Origin: Dehalococcoidia bacterium
GTDB lineage: Bacteria; Chloroflexota; Dehalococcoidia; Dehalococcoidales; CSSed11-197
DNA: 34,625 nt
Assembly: GCA_003552785.1 (NCBI GenBank)
Contig: PUOQ01000064.1
Coordinates: 1-34,625 of the forward strand
Direction of reading: 5' to 3'
Shown here: piece by piece, positions 15,468 to 24,906 of the stretch
Layout: each line of letters begins with the position of its first letter
Position numbering within the stretch: position 1 is the stretch's first letter
Program-made: the position numbers and the translations under genes
Notes under the pieces: generated by a model
Seen by the model: only the letters and a program-made list of their open reading frames with translations
What the model was told of the DNA's origin: nothing
Databases searched by the model: none

Positions 15468-16129
15468 AACCACCAATCCGTAACAAGCCTTATCCCGTCG
15501 GTCTTCTTTTAAAAGGCAAAAACTGCCTTGTAGCAGGAGGCGGTGCTGTAGGAGCGAGAAAGGCTGCAACTCTGCTGGAACACGGGGCAGTAGTGACTGT
15601 TGTAAGCCCGGAAATTTGCCCGGATTTGCAATCACTATTGGATAAAGGAAAGATTGTCCACATATCGAAACTTTATTCAAGCAATGATATTGAAAATATG
15701 AGCCTTGTAATAGCTGCAACAAACAATAAAGAGATTAATACAACAATTTCCAATGATGCCAGGAAGAAAAGAGTCTTGGTAAATGTTGTTGATGACGAAG
15801 AGTTGTCCGATTTCATACTTCCGGCGTATTTTTGCAGAGGCAGTCTGGTGGTAACTGTAGCTACTTCGGGCCAGAGCCCGGCACTTGCCCGTAAACTAAA
15901 AGAAAAGCTGGAAGAGGAATTTGGGCCTGAGTATTCGACACTTGTCGATATCATTGGTCATGTAAGGCACCAGTTAAAGCTGGAAGGGAAAAATCCTCCC
16001 TACTCGGCATGGCAAGAAGCACTTGATATTGAATCATTGCTTGGTTTTATTAAACAAGGCCAGGCAAAAAGAGCTGAGGATTATATTACAACAAAAATAA
16101 CCCGGGCAACCGGATTGAACTGCGATTAG
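15464..16129 (+). CDS. sirC: Precorrin-2 dehydrogenase (SirC/Met8/CysG-N family)
   Basis: A 221-residue cytosolic enzyme. An N-terminal Rossmann fold (CLVAGGGAVGARKAATLLEHGAVV) binds NAD, and the conserved LVIAATNN and FILPAYFCRGSLVVTVATSGQSPALARKLK segments are those of Met8/CysG-N proteins. It oxidises precorrin-2 to sirohydrochlorin and in some members also inserts iron. No separate chelatase (SirB) is in the operon, so iron insertion may be done by this protein or by a gene elsewhere. It starts inside the ahbAB stop (ATGA). Confidence 0.92.
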   Translation: MKPPIRNKPYPVGLLLKGKNCLVAGGGAVGARKAATLLEHGAVVTVVSPEICPDLQSLLDKGKIVHISKLYSSNDIENMSLVIAATNNKEINTTISNDARKKRVLVNVVDDEELSDFILPAYFCRGSLVVTVATSGQSPALARKLKEKLEEEFGPEYSTLVDIIGHVRHQLKLEGKNPPYSAWQEALDIESLLGFIKQGQAKRAEDYITTKITRATGLNCD

Positions 16130-16138
16130 AACAAGCAA

Positions 16139-17398
16139 ATGAGTTTTTATCTTATAGGTTTGAACCATAATACAGCGCCCCTTGAGATACGTGAGAGCCT
16201 TTCGATAAGCCAGCGTAAACTTCCGGTTTACCTGGAAGAGTTGTGCTCACATGTGCAGTGCGGTGTCATTTTGTCAACATGCAACCGCACCGAGTTTTAT
16301 TTGTGGGACGATAATCCTGGTAATATAACTAAAGGTTTTGATAATTTTCTACATGCTCGCTCAGGTTTGAATATGGAATCTATCAGCAATTATCTTTATT
16401 GCAAACATGATGCTGACGTTGCTTTACATCTCTTCAGGGTCGCCTCCGGGCTCGAGTCAATGATACTGGGGGAGTATGAGGTTTTAGGTCAGGTAAAAAA
16501 TGCTTATTATGCTGCAGAATCAGCAGGGTCACTGGGCCTTGCTTTGAAAAAATTGTTTGAAGCGGCTATAAAGACAGGTCGGCGAGTCCGGGAGGAAACA
16601 GCAATAAGCCAAAATTCGCTTTCAGCAAGCTCTATGGCGGTGGATATCGCCCTTTCAAAAAGCGATGAACCGGCCGACCTGAAGGCTCTTGTTATCGGCA
16701 CCGGTGAAGCCGGAAAGCTGGTGGCGCAGGTAGCAAAAGCTAAAGGCGTCGGCAGCATTATAATGGCCAGCCGGTACTGCCAAGATGCTCGGGATATGGC
16801 GGATAAGCTGGATGTAGAGCTGGTTGATTTTGCTTGTGTCGAAAAGGTTTTGCAGGGGGTTGATATCATTATTACCTGTGCCCACGCGCCTCATTACCTT
16901 TTAAACGCAGAGCAGATTCGCCATGTATTATCGAATAACCCCGGTAAAAAGCTTGTTATTGTAGACATTGGCGTTCCCAGGAATGTTGATCCCGCCATAC
17001 ATGGATTTGAAGGGGTTTTGCTTTACAATATTGATGATATAGGCCGAGCATGCGACAGCAACTTAAGCAAGCGCCAGACAGAAACAAATGCGGCCCAGGC
17101 AATTATTGATCAAGAAATTGTTCGTTTCAGAGAGTTTTCTCACACATTGAATGTGCGTCCTATAATTCGGTCTCTGGCTCAGCGGGCGGAAAATATCAGG
17201 GCCAGTCATCTGGAAACAACACTCAGAAATTTAAACACAGAGCTTTCGCCAAAAGAGCGCTACCAGATAGATGCGATGACTAAAGCCATAGTTAACCGCA
17301 TCTTGCAGGACCCGATCGGTTATTTAAAACAAAATCCTCAAAACAGTCTGTATGTCAATGCAGCTGTTGAACTATTTAAACTTTCTGAAAGGAAATAG
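16139..17398 (+). CDS. hemA: Glutamyl-tRNA reductase HemA
   Basis: A 419-residue enzyme that reduces glutamyl-tRNA to glutamate-1-semialdehyde with NADPH, the first committed step of tetrapyrrole synthesis. The nucleophile Cys48 lies in ILSTCNRTEFY; the start FYLIGLNHNTAPLEIRE and the middle FRVASGLESMILGEYEVLGQVK are family signatures. A Rossmann domain (VIGTGEAGKLVAQ) follows and a C-terminal dimerisation helix ends the protein. It starts 9 bases after sirC. The heme-regulated turnover seen in other bacteria cannot be judged here. Confidence 0.96.
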   Translation: MSFYLIGLNHNTAPLEIRESLSISQRKLPVYLEELCSHVQCGVILSTCNRTEFYLWDDNPGNITKGFDNFLHARSGLNMESISNYLYCKHDADVALHLFRVASGLESMILGEYEVLGQVKNAYYAAESAGSLGLALKKLFEAAIKTGRRVREETAISQNSLSASSMAVDIALSKSDEPADLKALVIGTGEAGKLVAQVAKAKGVGSIIMASRYCQDARDMADKLDVELVDFACVEKVLQGVDIIITCAHAPHYLLNAEQIRHVLSNNPGKKLVIVDIGVPRNVDPAIHGFEGVLLYNIDDIGRACDSNLSKRQTETNAAQAIIDQEIVRFREFSHTLNVRPIIRSLAQRAENIRASHLETTLRNLNTELSPKERYQIDAMTKAIVNRILQDPIGYLKQNPQNSLYVNAAVELFKLSERK

Positions 17399-17400
17399 TT

Positions 17401-18309
17401 TTGAAAAAGAGATTGATAATAGGCTCAAGGGCAAGTAAACTCGCTCTAATTCAGGCACAAATGGTGGCAGACCGGCTAAAAGCTTTTGTGCCGGATATAG
17501 ATATCAAAATAAAGCAAATTTCAACCACCGGCGACAGGGACAAAGAAACAGCCCTGGACAAGATGGGCACGGTAGGGGTTTTCGTAAAGGAGCTCGAAAA
17601 AGCACTGGAGCTTCACCGGATTGACATCGCTGTACACAGCCTTAAAGACATGCCGGCAAAACAGCCTGAAGGCTTGTTTTTGTCAGCGGTATTGGAGCGT
17701 GAAGATCCCGGAGACGTGCTTGTTTCAAGTGCAGGCAACCTCGACCAGCTCCCGGCAGGAGCTAGAATCGGCACCGGCAGTTTGCGCCGCCAGGTACAGC
17801 TTAAAACTGCAAGGCCAGATCTACAGGTTATGCCTTTAAGGGGAAACATTGACACACGCTTGAAAAAATTGCATGACGGAAACTATCAGGCAATAATAAT
17901 GGCAGCAGCAGCTTTAAAGCGCCTGGGATTGGAGCACTGGATAACCCAGTATCTGGATGCCGATGTATTTGTTCCTTCTGGATGCCAGGGTATCATCGGC
18001 ACCGAAATACGTAAAGAAGACAACGAGTTAGATAAAATGCTTGGGAAAATAAATCATTTACCTACCTCGCATGAAGCAACAGCAGAGAGGGCATTTCTAA
18101 GGGTGCTTGGAGCCGGCTGCCATGCGCCGGTAGGGGTAAAAGCCAGTTGCCTGGATAATCAGATGACCATCAGAGCCATGGCTGCCAGCCTCAGCGGGGA
18201 TTCGGTAGTATTTGATTCTGTTAAAGGCATCGTAACGGATGCCAGTAAAATGGGAACAGAGCTGGCAGAATCATTTGTAGTAAAAGGAGCTCCGGATTTT
18301 AGTGGATAA
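17401..18309 (+). CDS. hemC: Porphobilinogen deaminase HemC
   Basis: A 302-residue enzyme that polymerises four porphobilinogens to hydroxymethylbilane. Signatures: IGSRASKLALIQAQMV at the start, STTGDRDKETALDKMGTVGVFVKELE, HSLKDMP, and the dipyrromethane-cofactor Cys240 in LGAGCHAPVGV. Start is TTG 17401, two bases after the hemA stop, with GGAAA upstream. Its stop overlaps the next gene by 8 bases. Confidence 0.96.
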   Translation: MKKRLIIGSRASKLALIQAQMVADRLKAFVPDIDIKIKQISTTGDRDKETALDKMGTVGVFVKELEKALELHRIDIAVHSLKDMPAKQPEGLFLSAVLEREDPGDVLVSSAGNLDQLPAGARIGTGSLRRQVQLKTARPDLQVMPLRGNIDTRLKKLHDGNYQAIIMAAAALKRLGLEHWITQYLDADVFVPSGCQGIIGTEIRKEDNELDKMLGKINHLPTSHEATAERAFLRVLGAGCHAPVGVKASCLDNQMTIRAMAASLSGDSVVFDSVKGIVTDASKMGTELAESFVVKGAPDFSG

Positions 18310-19855
18310 TAAACCAGAAAATAAAGCAGGCAAAGTTTACCTGGTCGGGGCCGGCCCAGGGGATCCGGGGCTAATGACAGTAAAAGCGCTGGAATTGCTG
18401 AAAAAGGCAGACTCCGTTGTTTATGACCGCCTGGTGGATATAAATATCGGTGACTATGTTGAATCAGGCACAGAGTTGATTTTTGCCGGAAAGGCGCCTG
18501 ACAGGCATACATTGAAGCAAACGGAAATCAATCAACTTTTAGGCAGTCTTGCCATGCAGGGTAAAACTGTCGTAAGGCTTAAAGGGGGAGACCCTTTCGT
18601 ATTGGGGCGAGGTGGTGAAGAAGCAGAGCACCTGAAATCTTTAGGGATTAAATTTGAAGTTGTGCCGGGGGTGACTTCTGCTGTAGCTGCTCCGGCCTAT
18701 GCCGGCATTCCCGTTACCCACAGAGGGCTGGCTTCATCTTTTGCTGTGATAACCGGGCATGAAGATCCGGATAAGGAAATTTCCAGTATTAATTGGGGAA
18801 AACTGGCAACTGGTGCAGATACTCTGGTATTTCTGATGGCCATGGCGCGCATGGGTCAAATTACAAAAAGACTAATGGAAAACGGTCTGGCAGGAGACAC
18901 GCCGGCAGCGGTAATAAAAGATGGAACTAGGCCATCACAAAAAGTTATTTGTGCAACCCTGGAAACCATCTCAGAAGCGGTAAGAAAGTTTGAAGTCGGC
19001 CCTCCGGCTGTTTTAATAGTTGGCCGGGTAGCCGGTCTGCGTAATTCTTTAGAGTGGTTTGACAACCGGCCATTATTTTCTAAAAAAATACTGGTAACAC
19101 GTTCCAGGCATCAGGCGAGCCGTCTGAGCAGGGTTCTTTTTGAAGCAGGGGCAATTCCGGTTGAGCAACCGGCCATTGAAATAGAACCTTTTAAAAATAC
19201 AGAACGTCTCGACAAAGCTATCAAGTCAATTCAAAAATATCAGTGGGTGGTTTTCACCAGCGTTAACGGGGTTTCAATATTTTTTAAACGCCTTTCGGAG
19301 TTGGGGTATGATTCCCGAAAACTGAACGACCTTCGTGTCGGTGCCATTGGTCCGGCAACGGCCAGCCTTTTGCTTGAACACGGTATTTCCCCGGACTATA
19401 TGCCACAGGAGTATACAGGCAGTGCTTTTATTAAGAATCTTGATAAAAACATGGTTAAAGGTCAGTTTTTTCTGTTGCCCCGAGCAAAAGCAGCTGATGA
19501 TGAAGTTCCCATGGGCATAGAATCACTGGGAGGTCAGGTTGATGACGTACCGATTTACGATACCGTTCCGAGTAGAAAAACATTGCAAAAAATTAAACTT
19601 ATGCTGGAACAAAAGCAAATCGATGTAGCTACATTTGCGAGTTCTTCAACTGTTACCAACCTCTTGGGAGCTCTGGGTAGCCAGGCACAGGATCTATTGG
19701 AAGGGGTGGACATAGCTTGCATCGGGCCAAAAACGACCGCAACAGCTCAAAAAGCCGGGCTCAGTGTAAAAATCATAGCGCGTGAAAGCACGATACCCGG
19801 GCTGGTTCGGGCCATGGAAGAATACTATGACAGGAGGAGTTCTTATGGCAGCTGA
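18302..19855 (+). CDS. cobA-hemD: CobA-HemD fusion: uroporphyrinogen-III C-methyltransferase / uroporphyrinogen-III synthase
   Basis: A 517-residue bifunctional enzyme. Residues 1-245 are SUMT: VYLVGAGPGDPGLMTVKA, VVRLKGGDPFVLGRGGEE, VVPGVTSAVAAPAYAGIPVTHRG, and MARMGQI are all family motifs; this half methylates uroporphyrinogen III at C2 and C7 to precorrin-2. Residues about 255-510 are HemD (VVFTSVNGVSIFFKRL, ATFASSSTVTNL, IACIGPKTTATAQKAGL), which cyclises hydroxymethylbilane. The fusion is common in Clostridia and directs flux from hydroxymethylbilane to siroheme. Start GTG 18302 overlaps hemC; the end overlaps hemB by 11 bases. Confidence 0.95.
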   Translation: MDNKPENKAGKVYLVGAGPGDPGLMTVKALELLKKADSVVYDRLVDINIGDYVESGTELIFAGKAPDRHTLKQTEINQLLGSLAMQGKTVVRLKGGDPFVLGRGGEEAEHLKSLGIKFEVVPGVTSAVAAPAYAGIPVTHRGLASSFAVITGHEDPDKEISSINWGKLATGADTLVFLMAMARMGQITKRLMENGLAGDTPAAVIKDGTRPSQKVICATLETISEAVRKFEVGPPAVLIVGRVAGLRNSLEWFDNRPLFSKKILVTRSRHQASRLSRVLFEAGAIPVEQPAIEIEPFKNTERLDKAIKSIQKYQWVVFTSVNGVSIFFKRLSELGYDSRKLNDLRVGAIGPATASLLLEHGISPDYMPQEYTGSAFIKNLDKNMVKGQFFLLPRAKAADDEVPMGIESLGGQVDDVPIYDTVPSRKTLQKIKLMLEQKQIDVATFASSSTVTNLLGALGSQAQDLLEGVDIACIGPKTTATAQKAGLSVKIIARESTIPGLVRAMEEYYDRRSSYGS

Positions 19856-20828
19856 TTTTCCCCGGTTGAGACTTCGTCGCCTGCGTACAGGTCAGGCCAT
19901 GCGCAACCTGACCAGGGAAACCAGTTTATGCGTTGAAAATCTGGTTTGCCCCATATTTTTAGTGGAGGGTGCAGGGCGCCTGGAAGAAATAGAATCGATG
20001 CCAGGAATATACCGTTTTTCCATAGATATGCTGGAGCCGGAAATAAAGCAGGTTTCCAAACTTGGGATACAAGCGTTATTGCTTTTTGGTGTTCCCCATG
20101 CTACAGATGAAACCGGTAGCGGGGCTTACACAGAAAATAATTTGATACAGCAAGGTATAAAAGAAATTAAAAACATCAATTCAGACCTGGTTGTAATAAC
20201 CGATGTTTGCCTGTGTGAGTACACTACTCACGGCCACTGCGGAGTTATAGTAAATGGCAACATAGACAACGATGCCACCCTGCCATTGCTGGGTAAAATG
20301 GCACTCTCTCACGCTGAAGCGGGTGCTGATATGGTTGCTCCTTCAGACATGATGGACGGCAGGATAGGATACATAAGAAAGACGCTTGACGCCCATGGCT
20401 TTACCAACCTGCCAATAATGGCATACTCGGCCAAATTTGCCTCATCGTTTTATGGCCCCTTCCGGGAAGCCTGTATGTCGTGCCCTTCCTTCGGAGATCG
20501 TGCAAGTTATCAGATGCAGTATACAAATTCAAGGGAGGCACTGAGGGAAATAGCCCAAGACGTCAAAGAAGGGGCTGATATAATAATGGTTAAGCCGGCA
20601 CTTTCATTTCTTGATGTAATTAACCGGGCTCGTTCATCTTTTAATCTGCCATTGGCTGCATATAATGTGAGTGGCGAGTATTCAATGTTAAAACTGGGCT
20701 CAAAAAATGGTTTGTTTGAAGAAAAGAAGGTTATCCTGGAAGTGCTAACGTCTATAAAAAGGGCGGGAGCAGACATAATAATTACTTATCACGCGAAAGA
20801 AGCTGCCGGCTGGCTTAAACAAAAATGA
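19845..20828 (+). CDS. hemB: Porphobilinogen synthase (delta-aminolevulinate dehydratase) HemB
   Basis: A 327-residue enzyme that condenses two 5-aminolevulinates to porphobilinogen. The start RLRRLRTGQAMRNLTRET is typical. The DVCLCEYTTHGHCG segment has the cysteine triad of zinc-dependent HemB. Schiff-base lysines lie in YSAKFASSFYGPFR and IIMVKPAL. The track starts at 19782 inside hemD; ATG 19845 (MAADFPRLRLRRLR) is chosen because AGGAGG lies 7 bases upstream. It overlaps the cobA-hemD end by 11 bases, so the two are coupled. Confidence 0.95.
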   Translation: MAADFPRLRLRRLRTGQAMRNLTRETSLCVENLVCPIFLVEGAGRLEEIESMPGIYRFSIDMLEPEIKQVSKLGIQALLLFGVPHATDETGSGAYTENNLIQQGIKEIKNINSDLVVITDVCLCEYTTHGHCGVIVNGNIDNDATLPLLGKMALSHAEAGADMVAPSDMMDGRIGYIRKTLDAHGFTNLPIMAYSAKFASSFYGPFREACMSCPSFGDRASYQMQYTNSREALREIAQDVKEGADIIMVKPALSFLDVINRARSSFNLPLAAYNVSGEYSMLKLGSKNGLFEEKKVILEVLTSIKRAGADIIITYHAKEAAGWLKQK

Positions 20829-20838
20829 AAGGAGGAAT

Positions 20839-22125
20839 ATGTCCAGATACAAAGTTTCCGATGAATTATTTGAAAAAGCATTACAGGCCATTCCTGGAGG
20901 TGTAAACAGCCCGGTGAGGGCCTTTAAGAATGTCGGCAAAAACCCTTTGTTCATAAAAAATGGGAGCGGTTCCCGTATAACCGATGTCGATGGCAATGAA
21001 TACATAGATTATGTTTGTTCATGGGGGCCCCTGATACTAGGTCATTCTCATCCGGAAGTCATCACTGAAATCAGGCGTGAGATAGAAAATGGCATTAGCT
21101 TTGGTGCGCCTTGCCTGAAGGAGCTTGAGCTGTCAGAGTTTATCGTAAAAGCAGTGCCTTCCATTGAAAACATTCGATTGGTAAATTCGGGTACAGAGGC
21201 GACCATGTCAGCATTGCGCCTGGCAAGGGCTTTTACAGGGAGAGATAAAATTGTCAAATTCTCGGGGTGCTATCATGGTCACGCTGATGGTTTGCTTGTA
21301 AAAGCAGGCTCAGGAGTGGCCACCGCCGGGCTGCCCGATTCACCAGGAGTTCCAAAAAGCTATACTAAACACACATTGATCGCTCCTTACAATAATCTCA
21401 AAGCAACAACCGAGCTTTTTGAACATTACCCCGGGAGCATTGCAGCTATCATTGTAGAGCCGGTTGCGGCAAATATGGGTGTGGTTAAGCCCGAGCCGGG
21501 TTTCCTGGAGGGGTTGAGGCAGCTGGCTACAGCCTACGGGGCCGTTCTAATCTTCGATGAAGTTATCACCGGGTTCCGTTTGAGCTTTGGCGGGGCTCAG
21601 CAAGCAACAGGGGTTATACCTGATTTAACTTGTCTGGGTAAAATAATAGGGGGCGGCCTGTCCGTTGGCGCTTATGGAGGTAAAAAAGAGATTATGCAAA
21701 TGGTAGCGCCTCAGGGAGCTGTCTATCAAGCCGGTACACTGTCAGGCAACCCGGTAGCAGCGACTGCAGGGCTGGCAACACTTAAAGTGCTGGCTCAGAA
21801 AGGAATTTACGAAGAGCTTCAGCAAAAAACAGATCGCCTGGAGGAAGGAATCAATAACCTTTTAAGACAAACTTCTGGTGAATTTTGCCTTAATCGCATT
21901 GGTTCTTTACTGACACTTTTCTTTACCTTGAAAAAAGTCAATGATTTTGAGAGTGCTTCTTCATCAAATATGCACTCCTTTATGGGTTTCCATCAGAGCC
22001 TTTTAGGGCAGGGCATTTACTGGCCTCCTTCTCAATTCGAGGCAGCGTTCATTTCTCTTGCGTTAACCAATGAAGATATTGATAAGACACTAAAAGCTAT
22101 GGAGAAAGCTTTAGCTTTCGCCTGA
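20839..22125 (+). CDS. hemL: Glutamate-1-semialdehyde 2,1-aminomutase HemL
   Basis: A 428-residue PLP enzyme that converts glutamate-1-semialdehyde to 5-aminolevulinate. Signatures: PGGVNSPVRAFKNVG at the start, VNSGTEATMSALRLAR, the HGHADGLLVKAGSG phosphate-binding segment, LIFDEVITGFR, and the PLP lysine Lys268 in CLGKIIGGGLSVGAYGG. AAAGGAGGAAT precedes the ATG, 10 bases after hemB. It is the last gene of the heme operon. Confidence 0.96.
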   Translation: MSRYKVSDELFEKALQAIPGGVNSPVRAFKNVGKNPLFIKNGSGSRITDVDGNEYIDYVCSWGPLILGHSHPEVITEIRREIENGISFGAPCLKELELSEFIVKAVPSIENIRLVNSGTEATMSALRLARAFTGRDKIVKFSGCYHGHADGLLVKAGSGVATAGLPDSPGVPKSYTKHTLIAPYNNLKATTELFEHYPGSIAAIIVEPVAANMGVVKPEPGFLEGLRQLATAYGAVLIFDEVITGFRLSFGGAQQATGVIPDLTCLGKIIGGGLSVGAYGGKKEIMQMVAPQGAVYQAGTLSGNPVAATAGLATLKVLAQKGIYEELQQKTDRLEEGINNLLRQTSGEFCLNRIGSLLTLFFTLKKVNDFESASSSNMHSFMGFHQSLLGQGIYWPPSQFEAAFISLALTNEDIDKTLKAMEKALAFA

Positions 22126-22146
22126 AAATCAAAACTTTATTTCAGG

Positions 22147-22152
22147 TATAAT
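22147..22152 (+). promoter_or_regulatory. Possible -10 box for the histidine kinase gene
   Basis: Perfect TATAAT in the 87-base gap after hemL, 61 bases before the kinase start. A weak CTGAAA (22122-22127) lies upstream at 19 bases spacing. No terminator for the heme operon was found in the gap, so readthrough is also possible. Confidence 0.35.
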
Positions 22153-22212
22153 TAAGAGCCGTGTTGTTACAAAATACATACTCTTTTAGCAACCGGGGAT
22201 AAGTGATTAAAG

Positions 22213-24906
22213 ATGCAAAAGAAAGACCAGATTAATTTTCAAGATTTGGTTGAGAATTTAAATGAAATTGTATATGTACTGGATACAAAGGCAAGGATAC
22301 AATATGTTTCCCCCAGTGTTAAAGATATTGCCGGTTACCTTCCTGAAGAAATAACAGGCAAGAGCTTTGTAGATATTGTCCACCCTGAAGACAAAGCCGG
22401 CCGAATAGATAATTTTAAAAAAGCATTGGCAGGCAAAGCTGAGGCTACTGAATACCGCTTTGTAAAAAAGAACGGTGATGCCGCGTGGGTAAGAACCCAG
22501 GCAAAACCGGTTATAAAAAACGGGCGGCTAGTTGGCATACAGGGAACCCTTGTCGATATCACTGAAAAGAAAAAGCTGGAACATGAACTCATTCAGAAGA
22601 CCCGGGAATATGAAAGCATATTTAACAGCGCCCAATCTGCCATTTTTCTGGTTAATGTCATTGATGAAAAAACCTTCCGTTATGTGAGAAGTAATAATGC
22701 CCATCAAGTTGCCACTGGTTTTTCACCGGAAGACCTGAAGGGTAAAACCCCCCGGGAATTAATGGGCGAAAAGCTCGGCGGCGAAATAGCCCAGAAGTAT
22801 CTAAGTTGTGTTTCATCCCGAAAACCGGTGGCCTACGAGGAAACTTTAAGCCTGCCTGCGGGCACCAGAACCTGGATTACAAAACTAACCCCTGTAACAG
22901 GCCAGGATAACCAGGTGGTTTACATTGTAGGGTCCAGCGTAGATATAACCGAGCGCAAGCATGCGGAAGAAGCTCTAAGGGAGAGCGAAGCAAAATACCG
23001 CCGCATCGCTGAGAATATGGCAGACGTGGTGTGGACAGCAGATTTGAATCTTAACATCAATTATGTGAGCCCTTCGGTTGAAAAATTGGTGGGGGAACCT
23101 GCAGGGAAGTATCGAGCAATGACCATGGAGGAGAGGTTTACTACGGATTCACTCAACAGTATTTACAAAGTGCTTGGTGAAGAGCTTGAAAACGAGAAGA
23201 ACCCGAATTGTGACAAGGAAAGAACACGAATGCTGGAACTTGAGCATTACCATGCAGATGGAAGTACGTTTCGGGCTTCCATGCATGTTTCTTTTATCAG
23301 GGATAAAGAGGGAAAACCGGTAGGCATCCAGGGTATAACCAGAGACATAGACGAACTCCATAAGGCCAGACAGGAAATTGCTCGGCAGGCATATGAGTAT
23401 GAAACTGTTTTTCGCGGCACCCAGTCAGCAATGTTTTTGGTAGAAGTTGCCGGGAATGGAGTTTTCCGGTTTCTGAGGAACAATCAGGCTCATCAAGAAG
23501 CTACAGGAATACCCCTTGGGCAGTTGCAGGGAAAAACACCGCAGGAGCTTTTAGGTAATGAGGAAGGCACAGAAATATCTCAAAAATATCAATCTTGTGT
23601 TGACTCTGGAAAATCTGTCTCTTACGAAGAAACACTTGAGTTGCCAGGCGGCACCAAAACCTGGCACACGAAGCTTTCACCTGTTTTTAGTGAAAACAAT
23701 ACGGTTACTTACATAGTTGGTTCAAGTGAAGATATCACCGAGCGCAAGCAATTGGAAGCCGAACAGCAGGAATTAAGGCAAAGGGCTGAAATATCAAGCC
23801 GCCTGGCAGCCGTGGGTGAAATGGCCGCCGGAATCGCCCATGAAATTAACAATCCCTTAACCAGTGTTCTTGGGTTTTCAGAGCTGCTTGCCGAAGAAGA
23901 ACTTCCTCCGGAAACCAGGCAACATGTCAAACACATTGTTGACGGTTCAAAAAGGGTTAAAAGTATTGTGCAGCGCATGCTAACCTTTGCCCGGCAGCAC
24001 AAACCCTTTAAAACCACGACCGGCATTCACGGCCTGATTGATAATACCCTGGATATGCGCAGTTACGTTTTAAAGACTGCAAATATTGAAGTTATCAAAG
24101 AATATGACCCCGGGCTTCCCTGGGTTACTGTTGATCCGGGCCAGATGCAGCAGGTGTTTTTGAATCTGCTAATTAACGCTGAACATGCCATTAAAGAAGC
24201 GGGGAGAGCCAGGGGCATCATCCGCATCAGCACCTGCGCAGACAGCAATAATTTATGCATAAGGTTTAATGATAACGGTACCGGCATGACTGAAGAAACC
24301 AGGGCCAGGATATTTCAACCCTTCTTCACCACCAAGGACCCCGGGGAGGGTACGGGCCTGGGCACATCGCTGGCACATTCCATAATAGTTGACCAAGGTG
24401 GTGCGATAGAAGTTGAAAGCAAACCCGGTGAGGGCTCTACTTTCATAATCAGGCTGCCGCTAAAACAAGAGGAACCGGCAAGAAAGCTGGGCCAGGCTGA
24501 AGCAGCACCTGCGCCTGAACCGGCAACAACGGGCGGTAATATTCTTGTAGTCGATGATGAACCATCAATAAGAGCACTGATAAAACGAACTCTCATTTCT
24601 GATGGCCATACCGTCACAGAAGCAGAAAGCGCTGATAGCGCCCTTGAACAGATTAAGAAAAACGACTTTGATGTAATACTTATGGATATACGCATGCCCG
24701 GTGTTAGCGGCAAAGAATTATACGAAATACTCGTTACACATAAACCCCATATCTCAAAGCAAATAATCTTTATAACCGGGGACGCTTCAGATGCTGATAC
24801 ACAAAACTTCTTGAAAAAAGAAAAACCTCATTATATAACCAAGCCTTTTGACAGAGCTGAAATCATTGGTAGGGTAAATAAGATTATTGCAAGTTCACCT
24901 CTGTAG
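22213..24906 (+). CDS. Hybrid histidine kinase with four PAS domains and a C-terminal receiver
   Basis: An 897-residue soluble sensor kinase. Order: PAS1 (about 8-118), PAS2 (128-245), PAS3 (258-385), PAS4 (390-510), HisKA with phospho-acceptor His543 in IAHEINNP, HATPase (N-box LNLLINAEHAI, G1 NDNGTGM, F-box FFTTKDPGEGTGLG), then a linker rich in Ala/Pro and a receiver domain (ILVVDDEPSIR, acceptor Asp825 in LMDIRMPG). There are no membrane helices, so it senses a cytoplasmic signal. PAS2 and PAS4 are close relatives (see findings). The receiver suggests a phosphorelay or self-regulation; no response regulator is adjacent. The signal is unknown; its position beside the heme operon hints at redox or heme but does not prove it. 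Confidence 0.92.
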   Translation: MQKKDQINFQDLVENLNEIVYVLDTKARIQYVSPSVKDIAGYLPEEITGKSFVDIVHPEDKAGRIDNFKKALAGKAEATEYRFVKKNGDAAWVRTQAKPVIKNGRLVGIQGTLVDITEKKKLEHELIQKTREYESIFNSAQSAIFLVNVIDEKTFRYVRSNNAHQVATGFSPEDLKGKTPRELMGEKLGGEIAQKYLSCVSSRKPVAYEETLSLPAGTRTWITKLTPVTGQDNQVVYIVGSSVDITERKHAEEALRESEAKYRRIAENMADVVWTADLNLNINYVSPSVEKLVGEPAGKYRAMTMEERFTTDSLNSIYKVLGEELENEKNPNCDKERTRMLELEHYHADGSTFRASMHVSFIRDKEGKPVGIQGITRDIDELHKARQEIARQAYEYETVFRGTQSAMFLVEVAGNGVFRFLRNNQAHQEATGIPLGQLQGKTPQELLGNEEGTEISQKYQSCVDSGKSVSYEETLELPGGTKTWHTKLSPVFSENNTVTYIVGSSEDITERKQLEAEQQELRQRAEISSRLAAVGEMAAGIAHEINNPLTSVLGFSELLAEEELPPETRQHVKHIVDGSKRVKSIVQRMLTFARQHKPFKTTTGIHGLIDNTLDMRSYVLKTANIEVIKEYDPGLPWVTVDPGQMQQVFLNLLINAEHAIKEAGRARGIIRISTCADSNNLCIRFNDNGTGMTEETRARIFQPFFTTKDPGEGTGLGTSLAHSIIVDQGGAIEVESKPGEGSTFIIRLPLKQEEPARKLGQAEAAPAPEPATTGGNILVVDDEPSIRALIKRTLISDGHTVTEAESADSALEQIKKNDFDVILMDIRMPGVSGKELYEILVTHKPHISKQIIFITGDASDADTQNFLKKEKPHYITKPFDRAEIIGRVNKIIASSPL

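Noticed and set aside
24315-24713. 132-residue minus-strand ORF
   Set aside because: Antisense shadow of the kinase HATPase/receiver region; Ser/Pro-rich composition typical of shadows.
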